A model generated the notes under the pieces. That model was not told the DNA's origin, ran no database searches, and worked only from the letters and a program-made list of their open reading frames with translations. Position numbers and translations under genes: made by a program. DNA of 64,000 nt from Paramecium pentaurelia (lineage: Eukaryota > Ciliophora > Oligohymenophorea > Peniculida > Parameciidae), in the NCBI GenBank assembly GCA_905183005.1, contig CAJJDO010000058.1, positions 189,706 through 253,705 on the forward strand, read 5' to 3'. Position 1 is the stretch's first letter, and every line of letters starts with the position of its first letter. This document shows positions 24,201 through 38,792 of the stretch, in pieces.

Positions 24201-26093
24201 ATGAAAAATAAAAGATCATTAATATAAGAATAATAACCAGATCATGATACAATTAGAAGACAGAATGAAATTACACTATAACCTACAATTCAAGTTTATA
24301 AGATGTATACTTAATTACATACAGCAGCTTAAGCTGAATAAGTGGCTGATTCTCTTTCTACAATAGAATTTATGTAAAAACAATGTGATAAGAATATGAA
24401 AGTTAGAGAGTTTGCTATGTATGCTGCTTAGTTTTTTAAATATGAAAACTACAATTTTGGTTAAGCAATAATGAATTAAGGAGAATATGGAGATAGATTT
24501 TATATTCTGTTACATGGTGAGGTTGGTGTTTATATTAAAAGATCAGTTGAAGATATCGAACAAGAATTAGATTTCATTACTCAATAAAGTAGTGAAACAA
24601 ATATAGGTGGTAATCTATTAAAGAAAAAGAAAACTATTCAACTTCCTTAATTTAATAGATTTGATTTGGCTCTTAGAATGTTAAAAGAGAATCCAATATA
24701 TTTTAATAGTGATATCCCATTATTTAAGAAAGTATGGTAATATTATTCTGGTTAATGTTTTGGTGATTAAGCATTAATACATGATCAACCTAGATCTGCT
24801 AGTGTTATTGTGGTATCTGAAGAAGCACATTTAATTTCTATGAATAAACATGATTATAAATTAGTTTGTGATAAATAGATTTAAGAATAAAATGTTAAAA
24901 TTGAATACTTTATGAAATTATTTAATGGAGCTTCTAAATTTACTGTTTCTAAATTTATATAAAATTTAAGAACAATTAATTTTGCATCTTAAACTATTTT
25001 ATGGAAAGAAGGTGAAGAACCTAAATTTTATTTTCTAATTCAAAAAGGAAGAGTTGAACTATTTAGACATATTTAAGAAGATACAAATACATAATCAAAT
25101 ACAAAAAAAAAAAAAAAAATTGTTTTAAGTTAATTGTCAGACAATGCTTTTGTTGGTTAAGAAGAAATAATTGATTCTTTGCCATAAAGATTATATTCAT
25201 GTCAAGTATTAGATAACACTATTGCATATTATATGGAAGCAACAGAATTCAATAATTTAAAAAAAAACTTTCCAGATATTGTTAAATTATTAAAAGATAA
25301 AAGTAATCTAATTTAAGAATATATGTCTAATAGATAAGCCAAAATTATTTCTATCTTATAATAACATGACAAAGCATAAAATTCATAATCTTAACAATTA
25401 TAAATTACAGAAAGAAAAACTATTCAAGAAATCTTCAAAAATCCAGATGAAAGACCAGATAAAAATGATATTAGATCTTAAAAACCAAGAGTCTTATTAT
25501 AATCAGAAATTGCTCATTAAAATATGATTTATCATCTTAAAAAATTGCCTAATGATCCAAAAACTAAATTTTTAATGCTTGATAAAGAAATGATTGATCA
25601 AATCAGAGATAGAGTTTCTAGAAAAATATAAACTAATGCTGAAAAGAAAATAAGAATCAAAACTACATCACTTGATGATAATCAAATTTTAATTAATAGA
25701 GTTCAAAGTGCAGCCAGTACTAAATCTAAGAAATTAAAAAGATTTGATAATCTTGAAACTGTACTTTAAATTACTTCTTCAGAACCAAACATAATATCAC
25801 CAAATTTTGCTACATCTTCAACTACATCAATACCTATTGTTTAAAGAGCATGGAATCCTTTAAGTAAATAATTAAAAGCTAGAATGCGCAAAACTATGAG
25901 TTGTATGTTCAGTCGAAACACTATACCTACAAGACAAACTGAATCTGATGAAATTTTTTCTTAATTTACTTAACCTGTTAGAATTCATACTGGAAAATCT
26001 CATAGTCGAAAAATGTATCAATTTAAATCAATATTTAGAACTTCCTCTATTGGTTCGCGCAAAAAAAGTGCCTAATATCACAGTTTTATTTGA
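24201..26093 (+). CDS. Cyclic-nucleotide-binding-domain protein
   Basis: An intronless frame of 630 residues (MKNKRSLIQEQQPDHD). Two cNMP-binding-like folds are visible: one around EGDRFYILLHGEVGVYIKR-type strands (GEYGDRFYILLHGEVGVYI) continuing past a ~60-residue insert to CFGDQALIHDQPRSASVIVV, and a second from ILWKEGEEPKFYFLIQKGRV onward. In the first, the GDQALI...PRSASV segment keeps the Glu/Ala-like and Arg positions of a phosphate-binding cassette. The C-terminal ~250 residues are basic, Ser/Thr-rich and unstructured. There is no kinase or channel part, so it may be a soluble sensor or adaptor. A run of 16 A lies in the second fold (25103-25118) and codes for Lys. Confidence 0.78.
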
Positions 26094-26248
26094 ATATTAT
26101 ATTTTAATTAACATGATGCATTAAACACTGAATCACCAAAATAGAGTAAAGACAGAGCCCAATCAAACATAAGTCATGACTCCTTTCTATAATCCTGTAA
26201 TATCAAATGTAATTTTTAAGTTTAGTCTTTTAGAATAGAAAGACAGAC

Positions 26249-27421
26249 ATGGCAGAGGCATACAAGATTATGTAATTAATTAATGAAAATCATCAAATCA
26301 CTGTCAAATATTCACATATTAAAATTGTTTTAGCAATTTATTCAATCTTTAACTTAACATCCAAACTTCGATCAACAAAAATTTTAAAATATTGGAAAAT
26401 TTTATTCCAAAATTTATCAAAATATGATATTCCTACTAATGCACAACATTATGAATTTATATGCAATAGACAATAATAATTATTATAATAAGGTATTACT
26501 AAATTAACAAAATATACTATTAAAATAAAAAAAAAATTTTTACTTAATCTAAGTTATAAACTTTAATTAAAGAGGAAGCTTAACACAGTATTTAATAGAA
26601 TTGGCAACTAAGTTTATTAAAATAAGCTTTAAAGTATAATAAATATTTTTTTATACTCTAAAAAAGAAAAAAGTCTTTTGGATAACCTAAGTTATTATTA
26701 TTGCAAAAAATAAATAAAAAAATAAGAAAAAATGGCTATCAAATTTTCAAGCTCAACATTATTTATAAAAGCCCTTAATAATAAAGTTTTGTAATATCAA
26801 ATTAGCTTTTTTATTAAATTGATTAAACCGAAAGAATCATAATCAACAATCAGTTAAGTTTCTTAAGGGGAAGATTTCTCAATTAATAATAATAAAATTA
26901 GAGCTGGAGAATTTGAATTATTAGAAAAAAGATTAAATGGCATTTGTCTTCTCAATTCGGTAATCAAGAAGATATTTCACAATTATTTTTTGATTTTAAA
27001 ATTACAAGATATGAACAATTCTAATAGGAGAGTAAGCATAAAATCATCAATTTTCAGTTCTCAATCTAGAATTTTAAGAAAATTAATGAAACACAGAGAA
27101 AGCATAATGGAATTATATTAATCAACAAATGACACTGAATAAAGTAAAAAAGATTAAGAATAGGATGATATAATTTTATATAAGAAAAACACTATGTGTC
27201 AAACTCATCATCCTGAATCTCTGATTAAAAAGCGTATCTCTATAAGTAAATAATCAATATATATTTATATAGTTCAATCATCTTAAAAAATTGAGATGAC
27301 CAAAAGGTAATCAATTGATCTCAAGACGATTAAAATTTAAAATTAGAAATCAAAATTTTTATTTATAATTCTAATTTGTTTTATTTTAGGAGTTCTGATG
27401 ATGTTGAAAATATTTTAATGA
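26249..27421 (+). CDS. Basic hypothetical protein
   Basis: A single frame of 390 residues from the ATG at 26249 (MAEAYKIMQLINENHQ) to TGA, with many Lys, Gln and Ser. A basic helical first half (KYTIKIKKKFLLNLSYKLQL; NLSYYYCKKQIKKQEK) precedes a polar second half (NNSNRRVSIKSSIFSSQSR). It ends in a hydrophobic FLFIILICFILGVLMMLKIF, which may be a C-terminal membrane anchor. No family is recognised. A second frame over 26.1-26.8 kb is also long and protein-like, so an alternative exon structure with a start near 26110 is possible. The frame given is the longest one free of TGA. Confidence 0.45.
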
Positions 27422-27490
27422 GTTTTATTTATGATCATACTGTTTGAAATTATTGCATTATTCTTATGTTAAATATTAATTTTCTCATTT

Positions 27491-28063
27491 ATGTATTTAA
27501 TACTTGCGTTGATCTTGAACCAAATTGTTGCTCATGAAGGATGTTAACACGAGCACCATAATCATAAAGAAGAATACAAAATAAATAATCTAATATATGC
27601 AGTAGCAATATTATAACCTGATAATGGAAGTGGTGTTAATGGAATAGTCAAAATGATATCAGATGGATATACTACAACAATTTAAGCTAAGATTACAGGA
27701 CTATCAGATGGATTGCATGGATTTCATATTCATGAATTCGGAAATTTAATCAAAGGATGTATATCTGCTGGACCTCATTATAATCCTTATGGTAAATTAC
27801 ATGGTGGTCCAAAAGATTAAGAAAGACATGTTGGTGATTTAGGAAATGTTCATTCAGAGAATGGAGTTGCTTATTTTAAGATAACTGATGATTTAGTGAA
27901 ATTAAGTGGTTAATATAGTGTGATTGGAAGATCAATGGTTGTTCATGCAAATGAAGATGATCTTGGAAAAAGTGATCATCCAGATAGCAAAAGTACTGGT
28001 AATGCAGGTGCTCGTTTAGCTTGTGGTGTTATTGGAATTAGCGGTCCTTTTGAGTTTGATTGA
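27491..28063 (+). CDS. Secreted Cu/Zn superoxide dismutase
   Basis: 190 residues in one exon. It begins with a clear signal peptide, MYLILALILNQIVAHEG, then a His-rich patch (CQHEHHNHKEE). The enzyme core keeps all metal ligands: GFHIHEFG, GPHYNP, ERHVGDLGN with the zinc Asp, and VVHANEDDLG. GNAGARLACGVIG carries the active-site Arg. The disulphide Cys pair is present in KGCISAGPH and LACG. It should convert superoxide to oxygen and hydrogen peroxide outside the cell or in a secretory compartment. The frame is open back to an ATG at 27431, but the 27491 start gives the textbook signal peptide and a normal gap from the upstream gene. Confidence 0.93.
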
Positions 28064-28080
28064 TTATTAATTTATTATAA

Positions 28081-31000
28081 ATGAAATCATTTAATTCATT
28101 TCTGAAATTACTTCACATCTAATGGGAATAAATATGTAGTGATGATATTTCAGATTCAGTTAGAGATAAACTAAAATAATCTCTATAAAATTAATCTGTT
28201 TTAGAATCAAGGTTCATTTCGTTATCAAAATCGAAAAGTGAAAATCCATAAGAATATGAAAGCTTTTTTGCTTAAGAGAGAGACTCTCCATTCTTTTCAA
28301 CTTATTTACTAATATGTACTGTTATCAAAGAATACTATTTATAAACTGATAACATGTTAAGTGAATTGTCACCAAGTCTATAAAGCTCAAGTTCAACATA
28401 ATAATAGATAACTATTGAATCAATCATAGACTGTATGGATAATCTACTTTATGAGTATGAAAAATTAACAGAGATCAATTCAATTGTGAGATAAGTCATA
28501 TTTGAAGTATTTTATTAGGTTGGAGGAAATGTCACAATTTTTATAAAGAATTTGATGTTAAACAATGATGAGTAGATTCATTCTTAAAAATACATAAAGG
28601 CATTTATGAATTTATAAAAACTCTTAAAATTGAATATAAATCTAAATTTCAAGGAAAAACAAAAGATACTGCCTTTTATTTATTAAATGTTATTAGGAAA
28701 TACTCTATATTTTGCTTATATAAATGAGATTGATTTTTAGAATTTCATAGACATTTTTTAGTTATTTTAATAATGTTTTTTAGAAAACTCAAAGTAATTA
28801 TAAGAATTAAGTGATATTGAATAATTTTAGGAGGTAACATTTTGCTAAGTTTATTCATAATGTTTAAAATAAAATTATCAATTATAATAATATACTTAGT
28901 TTTTATAATCAAATGTATCTAAATGGGTTGAATAGATTAAAGAGTTTAATGATGTCAATTACTATTTGATTTTCATATATTTGATTTAAGTAACAGAATT
29001 TGTTGATATTATCAATTTTCAACCAGAAATTATATAAACAAGAAATCAATAAATTATTAATTTAATAAAATAAAAGAATCATAGAGTTGTTGGTTATTTA
29101 TTTAATCAAATATTATCTAATCCAAAATTAAAAAGTTATTTATAAATATTTGATGATATTTTCTAAAATTAAAATCATGATATTAAATTAATATATTATA
29201 AATTAATAGGAGAATAACTTTTATAAATAAACAACACTTAAATTATAGATTAATACCTTTGCATTCATATAAATGGATTAAAGGAATTTCTAAATGTCAA
29301 TAATCTAAGTACTTAATAACTTATACAATTTATAACATATTTATGCAAATATTATAATTAATTTAATGAAGATTAAAAAAAAGAATTTGATTCTTTACTT
29401 ATTAAATTTTATTCTCAAGAAATCAAAGATGAATAATATTACAAAAAATTTGATATCAAAATCTTATAATTACTAGAAGATTAATAAATTTATTCATAAA
29501 TTATTGATATTGCTATTAAAAATTCATCCAAAAGCAAATAACACAGTTATGGATTCTTAGTTTTCATCTAAGATGTAAATTAATTTTTTATTATGTTAGT
29601 CTATTTAATAGAATTCTGAAGACTTACAACATATTTTAAAATATATTCATTTTTTAATGGGATCTTGTAAGAGAAACAATAAAGGTTAGAATAAAAAAAG
29701 TATTAATTATAAGAAAGGAAAAGGCACAAGAATACTCGACTTTTTATTATCAAATATGAGAATTTTTATAACAATAGTGAAGAGTGTTTATGATCTTATG
29801 ATCAAAGAATCTAATATGACAGTTAGAGAACAATAATGTAAAATATATATAGAGATTTATCATAAAATCACATATATCATATACTTAATATATTGGTTAA
29901 TTGAAGATAAAAGTATATTAAATTCAGGAGGCATTTAATAAATTAGTTTAGAATTATGTTAAATTCACTATAAATTTACTATCAACTTAATAGTTATTCT
30001 TCAAAAAACTAATAATCTACAATCAAGTATTATTTATTAAATAATTAATAATATCAATTCTATTGCTCATGGATGTGATTATATTAATTATATTAAGGAT
30101 AATTATTTTGATAAGAATGATAATTTAATAAATGCTTAGGATGTATTTGAATAATTAAATGAAAAAAGAGTTCAATTAAAATTAATATTTAATAAATTTT
30201 ATGAAACAAGTCTAAGTATATTATTTGAAGTGCCATATATTACAATAGATAGAAGATTTTATTTATAAATATTGAGATTTCAATTAAAAACATAGATTTC
30301 ACTTGTGCTTTCATTTACAGATTTCTGTCCTAAATTTATTTTCTATTTTAGAATTGAAAGAGACCCTGAGATTATCAATTTAATGAAATAATGTGCAATT
30401 ATTGTAGTTTCATTAAATTAAGATCCTTAAATAATAAAATAATTATTTGAAACATTAAGTTATCATTAATCTACAATATTAATGAATGATCTTGATGAAA
30501 TTTAATTAGATGCCAATGATTAAGATGAAATTTAATAAGCATATAGATTAGCAAACTTATCACCTTATAGAATTCCTTTATTATTATAAAGTAGTTTATT
30601 ATTAAGATTGGTTGATGATAAAAATTATTATATTAAAGTTGTTAAAATAATATTAGAGATTTTTCTATAAGTTTATTAATAATGGTAAGAAATTTTGTAA
30701 TCTTTGTAAAAATAATCAAATCTATTATATTTTTAAGGAGGATCATCATCAATTTAGATAAATATGAATCCTTTACCAATATAATAAATTGAAGTAAGAA
30801 TGAAATTAAGATTAATTATGTAAGAGAATGAAATAGTAAGTATGTAATACTTAGATAGAATGAGTTTTGGATCATTTTTAGTTAATTCTGAATATGTTGG
30901 AAAATTAATAATATTTACATTATGTTTTACAAAAAATCAAGAAATTCAAATTGCAATTAATAAATAGAAATTTATTATAATTTATAAATCTGATGAAACT

Positions 31001-34000
31001 GATTAAGAAGAAGGTATTTAAACCAATTTTGATTTATCATAATGGTTTAATTTGAATTTTTACATAAAAAATAGTCAATAAATGATACTTGAAATTAATG
31101 AATAAAGATTTTCTTTATAATTAAAATTGCCATAAATTCAAACTTTTTAACTTAATTAATTTGTTTTGGGAGTTACATTAAATTTTGACATAGAATAAAC
31201 ATAGCAGATGAATAAAAAATAAAAATTTTAAACATAATTCATTGATTCATTTATATTTTTGAATTAATCCTTTGATGGACAAATATCAGAATTTAATTTG
31301 ATAATAAACGATTAAAAAATCAAATTTGAATAATCTAGTAATACAAATCTTTAGAAATAAACAAAAAACTTTATAAATTCAGGTGTCATAATTGAAGAGG
31401 AAATAGAATTTGATGATATATTTTTGATAACTCCTTGTAGACAAATTCAACCTATTATGTGCAGTTAGAATGTTTATATTTTGGATATGAAAAAAGGACT
31501 TGATTTCATATAAAAATCTGGAGGTTACAATATATTTTACATGGTATTAGATGTTTTATATGCTGTATATGAAAATACTAATTTAAGTGATTCTGAAGAG
31601 ATTTTGATTTTAATTTTGAAATTGTTAGAGGAAGATATATAAAGATAAAGTTCTTAAATATCTAGATTTGTTGATTCCAGAAATCTATAAATTTTTGAGG
31701 AGCATTGTAAATAATGGATTTAAATAAATTAAAGAATTTCAGATGAATTTATAAAATAATTGTTATCAATATATTAAAAAATAGGAGATGAGAAAGCATC
31801 TATATTGTATCTGTTGACTGTTATAAAAATATTAGATAATAAAATAACTACTGTTGAATAAATGAAATTGATATTTTAGTCAATAGTAATCTAGAAAGTA
31901 CTTAAGTCAGAAAATTTAATTTAATTTATTAATGTTTAACTATATTTTGAAAGTAGATAATTATTTACATAAATCTCATTAATAAAAGCTTAACCTTTCA
32001 TCAATATTGAATCAAATAATTTATTTTCACATTCCTTAACTAAATGTATTTAATATTAAGGAGTTGTGCGCACAGCAGATTTTAATCGAATTTCTGAATT
32101 TTTTAATTTGTTATTAAGTTAAGAACAGTTTAATTTATTTACTTTAGATATATTATAAATAATAGAGATATTGATAATTGATTTAATGAAATAAAAGAAC
32201 AAATTAAGATCAGAAGAAGAAAATATATTAAATAATTATAAAAAGAACATAGTATAAATTTTAGATAAGTAAAATAAATTCAATACAATAAATTAATATT
32301 TTATGTATGAATCAGAAGTATTTGACAAATTATATGAATTAACTTTTTCAATTTATGTATCAATAGTATAAAAACTGAGACTTAATTAAAAAAAGGATTC
32401 TGAGTTAGGATCATTATAAATTTATTATGATTATTTTTCACCTTAGACATAAACAGAAGTTGGATAATTTTTTATTTCAAAAATATTATCATTAATAAGT
32501 TAAAATGAAAAGGATGAGTGTTTAGTTCATCAACTATTGAAATTTTTGAATTAATTATATTCAAATTAATAAATAAAAGATACTATGAAAGAAACTTTAA
32601 CAATTTACTTTTTGGATGTATTTAAGAATGTTGTATTAAGAAAATAGTAATCAGACATTTTAGTAATAAATCTAATGCAATTTTAAGATTTTGCATTATT
32701 AATGAAACATCTTATGCCTCATTCTATAAATAAGAAGTAAAATTCTTCAGAATTATTTACTTATTTTATTATCTATCTTATAGAAGTTTATCCAAAATGT
32801 ACAAGTGAAATTTTATATAAAGTTCATATTGAAAGTAATTTATTCAACAAAGATAGTTTTAATTCATTTCTATAAGCAATATATCCTATAATTATATAAT
32901 TTTATGCTTTAAAATAAGTGTAATAATTTTAAGGTTAAGAAGATGAGAGAAAATTAATAAGTATTATAACAGCATATTTACATATTGAATAATGTTTTGG
33001 AGAGATATCAGATTTAGAATTTGTTAATTGGAATCTATATTCTTAGATAATGGATAAAGGAATTGATCTCTTTAATTATTTAGACATATTATTTTATGAT
33101 CTTAATTTCTATATGCCATGTGTTGAAGATTATTTTAATTGGGATAATATAAGATAAGATTTTGAGAAATAAAGAAAACAATGTAATAGAATTCTACCTA
33201 ATGGTGGCATAAAAAGATTAATGAGATAATTGATTGCTCCTTATGTTAAAATTCCATAAATGAAAAAACCAATAAAAAATTATTTATCTATTAACAAAAA
33301 AAATTCAGAAGAGGGGAAAATTGATTAATAAAGTTGTATAAGAATAAAGAAATATATAGATCAAGAATTCTCAGCTCCTTTTTTGTAAACTAAAAAAATC
33401 TTAAAAAGAAATTTAAATTAGTTATTTTAAGATGCTGGAATATCAAGAAGTAATTAAAAAGAATATAGAGAAAAGAAATCAAGAATAATACATCATTCTA
33501 AATTATATTAATCCTTAATTTATTATTCTCTTTCCTAAGATAGTACACTTGATGAAACATAAATTAAAAAGTAAATATTATTATTTTAATATAGTTTACA
33601 AGAAATATTTGGAAAGTATTAATTGACTAAACTTTGTGATTGGAAAAATGTGAATCATAATTCTATTGAATGTTTAATTTATTAATAGGATGCATCTCAA
33701 GAATAAATATTAATGGCTTTTAATTAATTAAATAATATTAAGTTGTAAAATTTAAGGAATTAATAGAATATAAAATATTTACAAAATACTTTTGATTTAT
33801 CTTAAATTGATCAAATAAGAGATGAAACTGCAAATGCAATTCAATAAAGTATATTCTTAGATTTTTAAATGTATTATTAATTTGTTCATAAACTATGGTT
33901 GTTATTTCCTAAAATTGTTGATCCTTATGAAATGCCAAAGACATAAAGTAATTTATCAGCTCATCGTTAATCATCATTTTCTGAAATGAGTATACCTATA

Positions 34001-37000
34001 TTTAGAGATTCTTAAAAGAAATATTGGGAAAGAGAGAGTTTAGATTTAAAATAAAGACAAGGATTATGGTTTTTTGTTGATGATTATCTCTAAGTTCTTT
34101 ATTAAGAATTAAATAATTTTATTACACATCAAGAATTTAAATTTGAAATTTTGGAAAATATGTAAATGAAAATGTAAGTTTGTCATTTAGAAGATATCAT
34201 TAGAAGAAGGCCACATTTAACTTAAATAAAAATGAAAAACTTTTATAAACCATATTTAAAGACTAATAATTAAACCAGAAAGAAATTAACTACTTTAGAA
34301 GAATCAAGCAGCATAGATAAGAGTAAATCAAATATTAATACATCTTTTACTATATTATTATAAAAATCAGATAACATAGAAGAATCATTAAGTCAAAGTT
34401 TAATTAAAAGAGCTAAAAGAAGATCATCAATTAGATCAGAATAACTTATATCAAATTAAAATAATTTAACTATGACTAGTTTTAGAAAAGGATCATCAGA
34501 TAGTAATCAATTAGTGACTACTAAATATTTTTGTGAATATATAACTTAAGAAGCAGCTTATTAAGGAATATTGAGATTTAATGAAAAGAATTAATCTCTT
34601 ATATTCAAATCGGAAAAAATTGATTTCAAAGAATTATTTACTAGTCCAGAAGTTAAATAAACTACTGAAGAAATATTCCTAGAAATATCTCTTACTTAGA
34701 TAATTAGTGTGCATCCGAAGAGATTTTTATTAAATGAAATTGCACTTGAGATATTTATTCATAGATAGAATTTCTTTTTTAATTTATTTAGAAATGAAAA
34801 ACTATAAGAATTTGTATAAGAATTAAAAAGAAAGAAAGTCTAAGTAATTGATCCCATAGAAGAATTTAAGAAAAGGAATTATTAATAAAATTGGGTTGGA
34901 GGATAATTATCTAATTTTCAATATTTAATGCTTGTTAATACTTTTTCAGGAAGAACCTATAATGATCTAAGTTAATATTTCATATTTCCTTGGGTTATTT
35001 CAAACTATAAATCATAATAAATTGATTTTGCATGGAGAAAATAATCAAATATATTTAGAAATCTTAAATTACCAATGGGTGCAATCTCAAGAAAAACTGA
35101 CGAAATCTTAAAAGATTATAAGGAAAGAGATTTGGATTGTATTGATGAAAACTTCATGTATGGATCCCATTACTCAAATGCTGCAATTGTTTTCAATTAT
35201 TTAATAAGATTAGAGCCTTTTAATGAGTTACATTTCTCATTATAAAAAAGTAAATTAAAATCTTTATTTTTATTAGATAAATTTGATGTAGCAGATCGTT
35301 TATTTTCTAAAATAGACATTCTATGGGAAAATAGTATAAAATAAGATAATAAAGAGTTAATTCCAGAATTTTATTATATGCCTGAATTTTTAAAGAACAT
35401 GTATATTTAAATTGATATTTTTTAAGAAATTTCTTTGATTTTGGAACATTGTAATCATAATCACGAGTTACTGATGTAGAATTACCAAAGTGGGTAAAAA
35501 CATAGACAGCTGAAGAATTTGTTTATAGAATGAGATAAGCATTAGAAAGTGATGCAGTATCTAGTTAATTGAATTATTGGATTGATCTGATATTTGGAAT
35601 TAATAATAATGGATAAAATGCAGTAGAAAATGTTAATGTATTTCATTATCTGACTTATGAATAAAATCTACAAATGATTTTAAAAAAGAATGATGATCAT
35701 TCAACTATTCAATCATATTTAACTTAAGTGTATTATTTTGGTTAAACACCAAAACAATTATTTCAGAAGGCTCATTAGAAAAGGAAATATAGTTTATAGT
35801 TATATATAAATTAGATTCCCTTTTTTGGTGATAATCCTGATAAAAACAATAAGGGTGTTATCTTTTAATAAAAGGCAGAATAAAATAAAATAGACAAATC
35901 ATAAATACTAGGATTTTATCCATATTCAAAGAAATGCATATATATTTTAAAGGTAGATGATGAGAAATATAATCATCTAACATTATTGGAGACTAAACAT
36001 TAAGAGGATTAAGGATATTATTATTATCATTGTATAACTAAATAATTAGTGAAATTACCAGAGATAAAAGTAGATGGATGTAATCCTTAGAATATGTTTA
36101 CTTTCATTTATGAATAAGAGTATTAATTTGGAGATGGATATGATTCTTAATATTATAGTATTTTTGAAGAGAGATTAAATTACAATTTATATTTTTGTTT
36201 GGTAGGATTTTTAGATAAAAGTGTAAAAATATATGACTTAAGGAATAAGATGTAAGAATTGAAAATAGATGTTTCTTTTTAAAATGTAAAGAGATAAAAA
36301 AGAGCATCATGTGTTAGATACCATGCTGTATCAAAGATTTTAGCTATTGGATCATTAGATGGCTTACTTTAATTATATTAACTCCAATTCGGCTAATAAA
36401 TGTAAGCAAAAGGAGTCCTCACAAAATAATTAAGGAATGGAATTTTAAGTATTGATTTAACAGATTTAAACATATTAACAGTAGACTAAAAGAATGTAGC
36501 AAATTTATTTACTTTAGAAGGAGAGTAATATTTATTATTAATATTTTAAAGTTTATTACAAACAATTTAATTGGATAATTCTGATAAGATTTTTTAATGT
36601 TGCATCTAGATTCAATTTCTTGTATTTAAGAGTGCAAATTCTTAAATTTCAATATATACAGTAAATGGGAAATAGTATTTACAGACTATGTAATTAATGG
36701 ATAAGGCTTCAAAGAATATACTGTTTACAACTCCCTTTTCATCTAAATTTGTATAATTATATATTGATTATAATAGTTATTATATTCGTTGAATCAATAA
36801 GGAGAAGAAAACTTGCCTAAGTTTGATCCTATCATTTATTGTTATGACATATTTGAATTGAAATTACAATAATAATAATTAGGAATTTTGAAATCTGATA
36901 AAATATTGGTCAAAAAGGGAAGCTAAAAAGGAAGTGGAATATCAGCTCTTCATATAAGTTTTGATAGATGTCTAATTACAGATTAGAATGAAATTAAACA

Positions 37001-37137
37001 CATTTATTTGATTGCTATAGATAATCAAATCTTTTTTTATATGGATGAATAATATGGTATGATATAATTCTATATAAATAGATTAAAAACTGATACTAAG
37101 ATAAAAATTGAAGGAAGGAGGACTCTCTATTATTTGA
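28081..37137 (+). CDS. Giant PH-BEACH-WD protein
   Basis: About 2,984 residues; four introns (29575-29599, 35401-35426, 36751-36776, 37057-37081) leave whole codons. The first ~900 residues are helical and repeat-like. Around residue 960-1040 a lectin-like beta region appears (FDLSQWFNLNFYI; FVLGVTLNFD). A PH-BEACH region follows near residue 2150 (ILRFNEKNQSLIFK), then the BEACH domain: FQYLMLVNTFSGRTYNDLSQ, PMGAISRKTDEILKDY, FMYGSHYSNAAIVFNYLIRL, VTDVELPKWV and SSQLNYWIDLIFG. The C-terminus has weak WD repeats (VGFLDKSVKIYDLR; AIGSLDGLLQLYQL). The family (LYST, neurobeachin, LvsA) controls membrane traffic, lysosome size and, in ciliates, possibly contractile vacuole or phagosome events. 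The start is 17 bases after the dismutase stop. Confidence 0.88.
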
Positions 37138-37153
37138 ATAACAAATTAGATTA

Positions 37154-38578
37154 TCATTACTTAATAATCATTTTAAATTTCTATAATTAACTTAATGCTC
37201 TATCTCTAGGATTTTTAGTTAGTTATGGTAATGAATGTTATGAACTCATCACTTTTGGTAATTTTGGTTTCCCTTATTTCAATGCTTCATTAGTAAGAGT
37301 TAATAGTTATGAGAGATCTTTTTATTTTAATAATAACTTTGGTAATGGTTATTAAACATCAATTTTAATTGGTGTTGGTTCTTCAGTAATTAATAATTCT
37401 TCTACACTAATGTTTCCATCTATTCTAATTGAACCCTCTTTTACAGTTGTTGAATTTATTATAGATGTATTTAAATTAACTCGAGATGGTTCTAAATCAT
37501 TAATAGATGTATCTTATATATTCTTTTATTATTTCACTCCTCCTTATAATCCTTACATTCCTTATACATATTATTGATATTCACTTTTAGTTAACTTTAA
37601 TCCCTCTTCCCATAATTATATATTCTAATTATTCGAGAATGAAGGTCCTTATTTTTAATTTTAACCTTCAGTTAAAGTAACACCTTTAGCTACTTCAATT
37701 TAATCGAATACATTCTATTATTATTTCTATTAAAAATTCATTTGACTTCCCAAAAAAGGCTTATCACCTTCTATTTTCACATGAGCAAATGACTTTCCAA
37801 ATTCAATTACTTTATTCTTTTCTTAAAACTAAACCATTGAACTTACTCTAGGTCTAATTGGTGCCAATTATTCAATCTAAGGTATATTTTATGGCATAAA
37901 TTTCCCCTCATAATCAAATGTATATTTCTTATCACCTGTAAATGAACTTGCTAATAATCTAATCTATCTCAATTATTCTTTCTTCTCTGCAATCCTTTAT
38001 TGTTCAGCCTACCATTTTTATTATCTCAATAATTAATCTCTTTCCAATTATTATCTCAATCCTTAATCAAATGGATCATCCTCTACTTTTTAATACATAT
38101 TAACAAACTCTGGCTCAAATGGTTCGAATTGAGTTTTTAGGATTTATGATGCTCTTTTTATTGTAACAGAACTTCTTTGATAGACTGGATTAAAAGAGAA
38201 ATGAGATTTTGTTACACTATGACTAGTATGTGTTGTTTAATGAAATCTGAGATCTATATTTGCAATATAACTTCTCCAACAATCTTGAATTCTTATTTCT
38301 GGTTCTGTCTCTAGAACCAAACCTTAATTAATTTTCTCTGTCATCATTTCATCAGGTTCATGAATCCCTAATGATACAACATCCTCTGAATATTATAATG
38401 TCCATTTTGGCATTATTAAGGGAATTGATTATTCGAGATGCTTTTCTATTAAAATCACACTAGAACGTCTTAATATCTCTCTTATTATCGAACGAACTGC
38501 AATCAAACTTTATGATATATCAACAGCTATCTCTCTATAATCTTCTAATTTTATAGATTATTATGAACTATAAGACAT
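37154..38578 (-). CDS. Hypothetical conserved-looking protein
   Basis: A single exon of 474 residues from MSYSSQQSIKLEDYREI. It is polar, with a helical Gln-rich segment (RQQLERDQLLRQQKWQ; EQQRIAEKKEQLRQIR), followed by a compact motif FTGDKKYTFDYEGKFMPQNI and EQLAPIRPRVSSM. A Gln-rich linker and a Pro/Leu-rich end (LPKVMSSQHSLPQL) complete it. The KKYTFDYEGK-type strand followed by proline-rich turns is reminiscent of uncharacterised ciliary proteins, but I cannot name it. It converges with the BEACH gene, with only 16 bases between the two stops. The opposite-strand frame here is a shadow. Confidence 0.7.
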
Positions 38579-38792
38579 TTAATGTGATAATAAATTTTAT
38601 TATTCTCTTTTTTTTATTAGACTAATACATAGATACATAATCATTGTCTTTTATTACTATAAACTTTATATTGTACTAAATTTGTGAATATAAACTATAT
38701 AAATCAAAAAACTGTATTATTCTGATTATTTTAAAAGATATTCAGATTTATTTCTTACAATTATAATTTATTTAAGGTAATAAATTATTTAA

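Noticed and set aside
26110..26850. Second long plus-strand frame overlapping the hypothetical gene
   Set aside because: Protein-like in places, but it has no clear start or splice to a longer gene; the 390-codon frame is longer. Kept as an uncertainty in that entry.
36104..36310. Minus-strand frame inside the BEACH gene
   Set aside because: Opposite to the WD-like part of a continuous large gene; poor composition.
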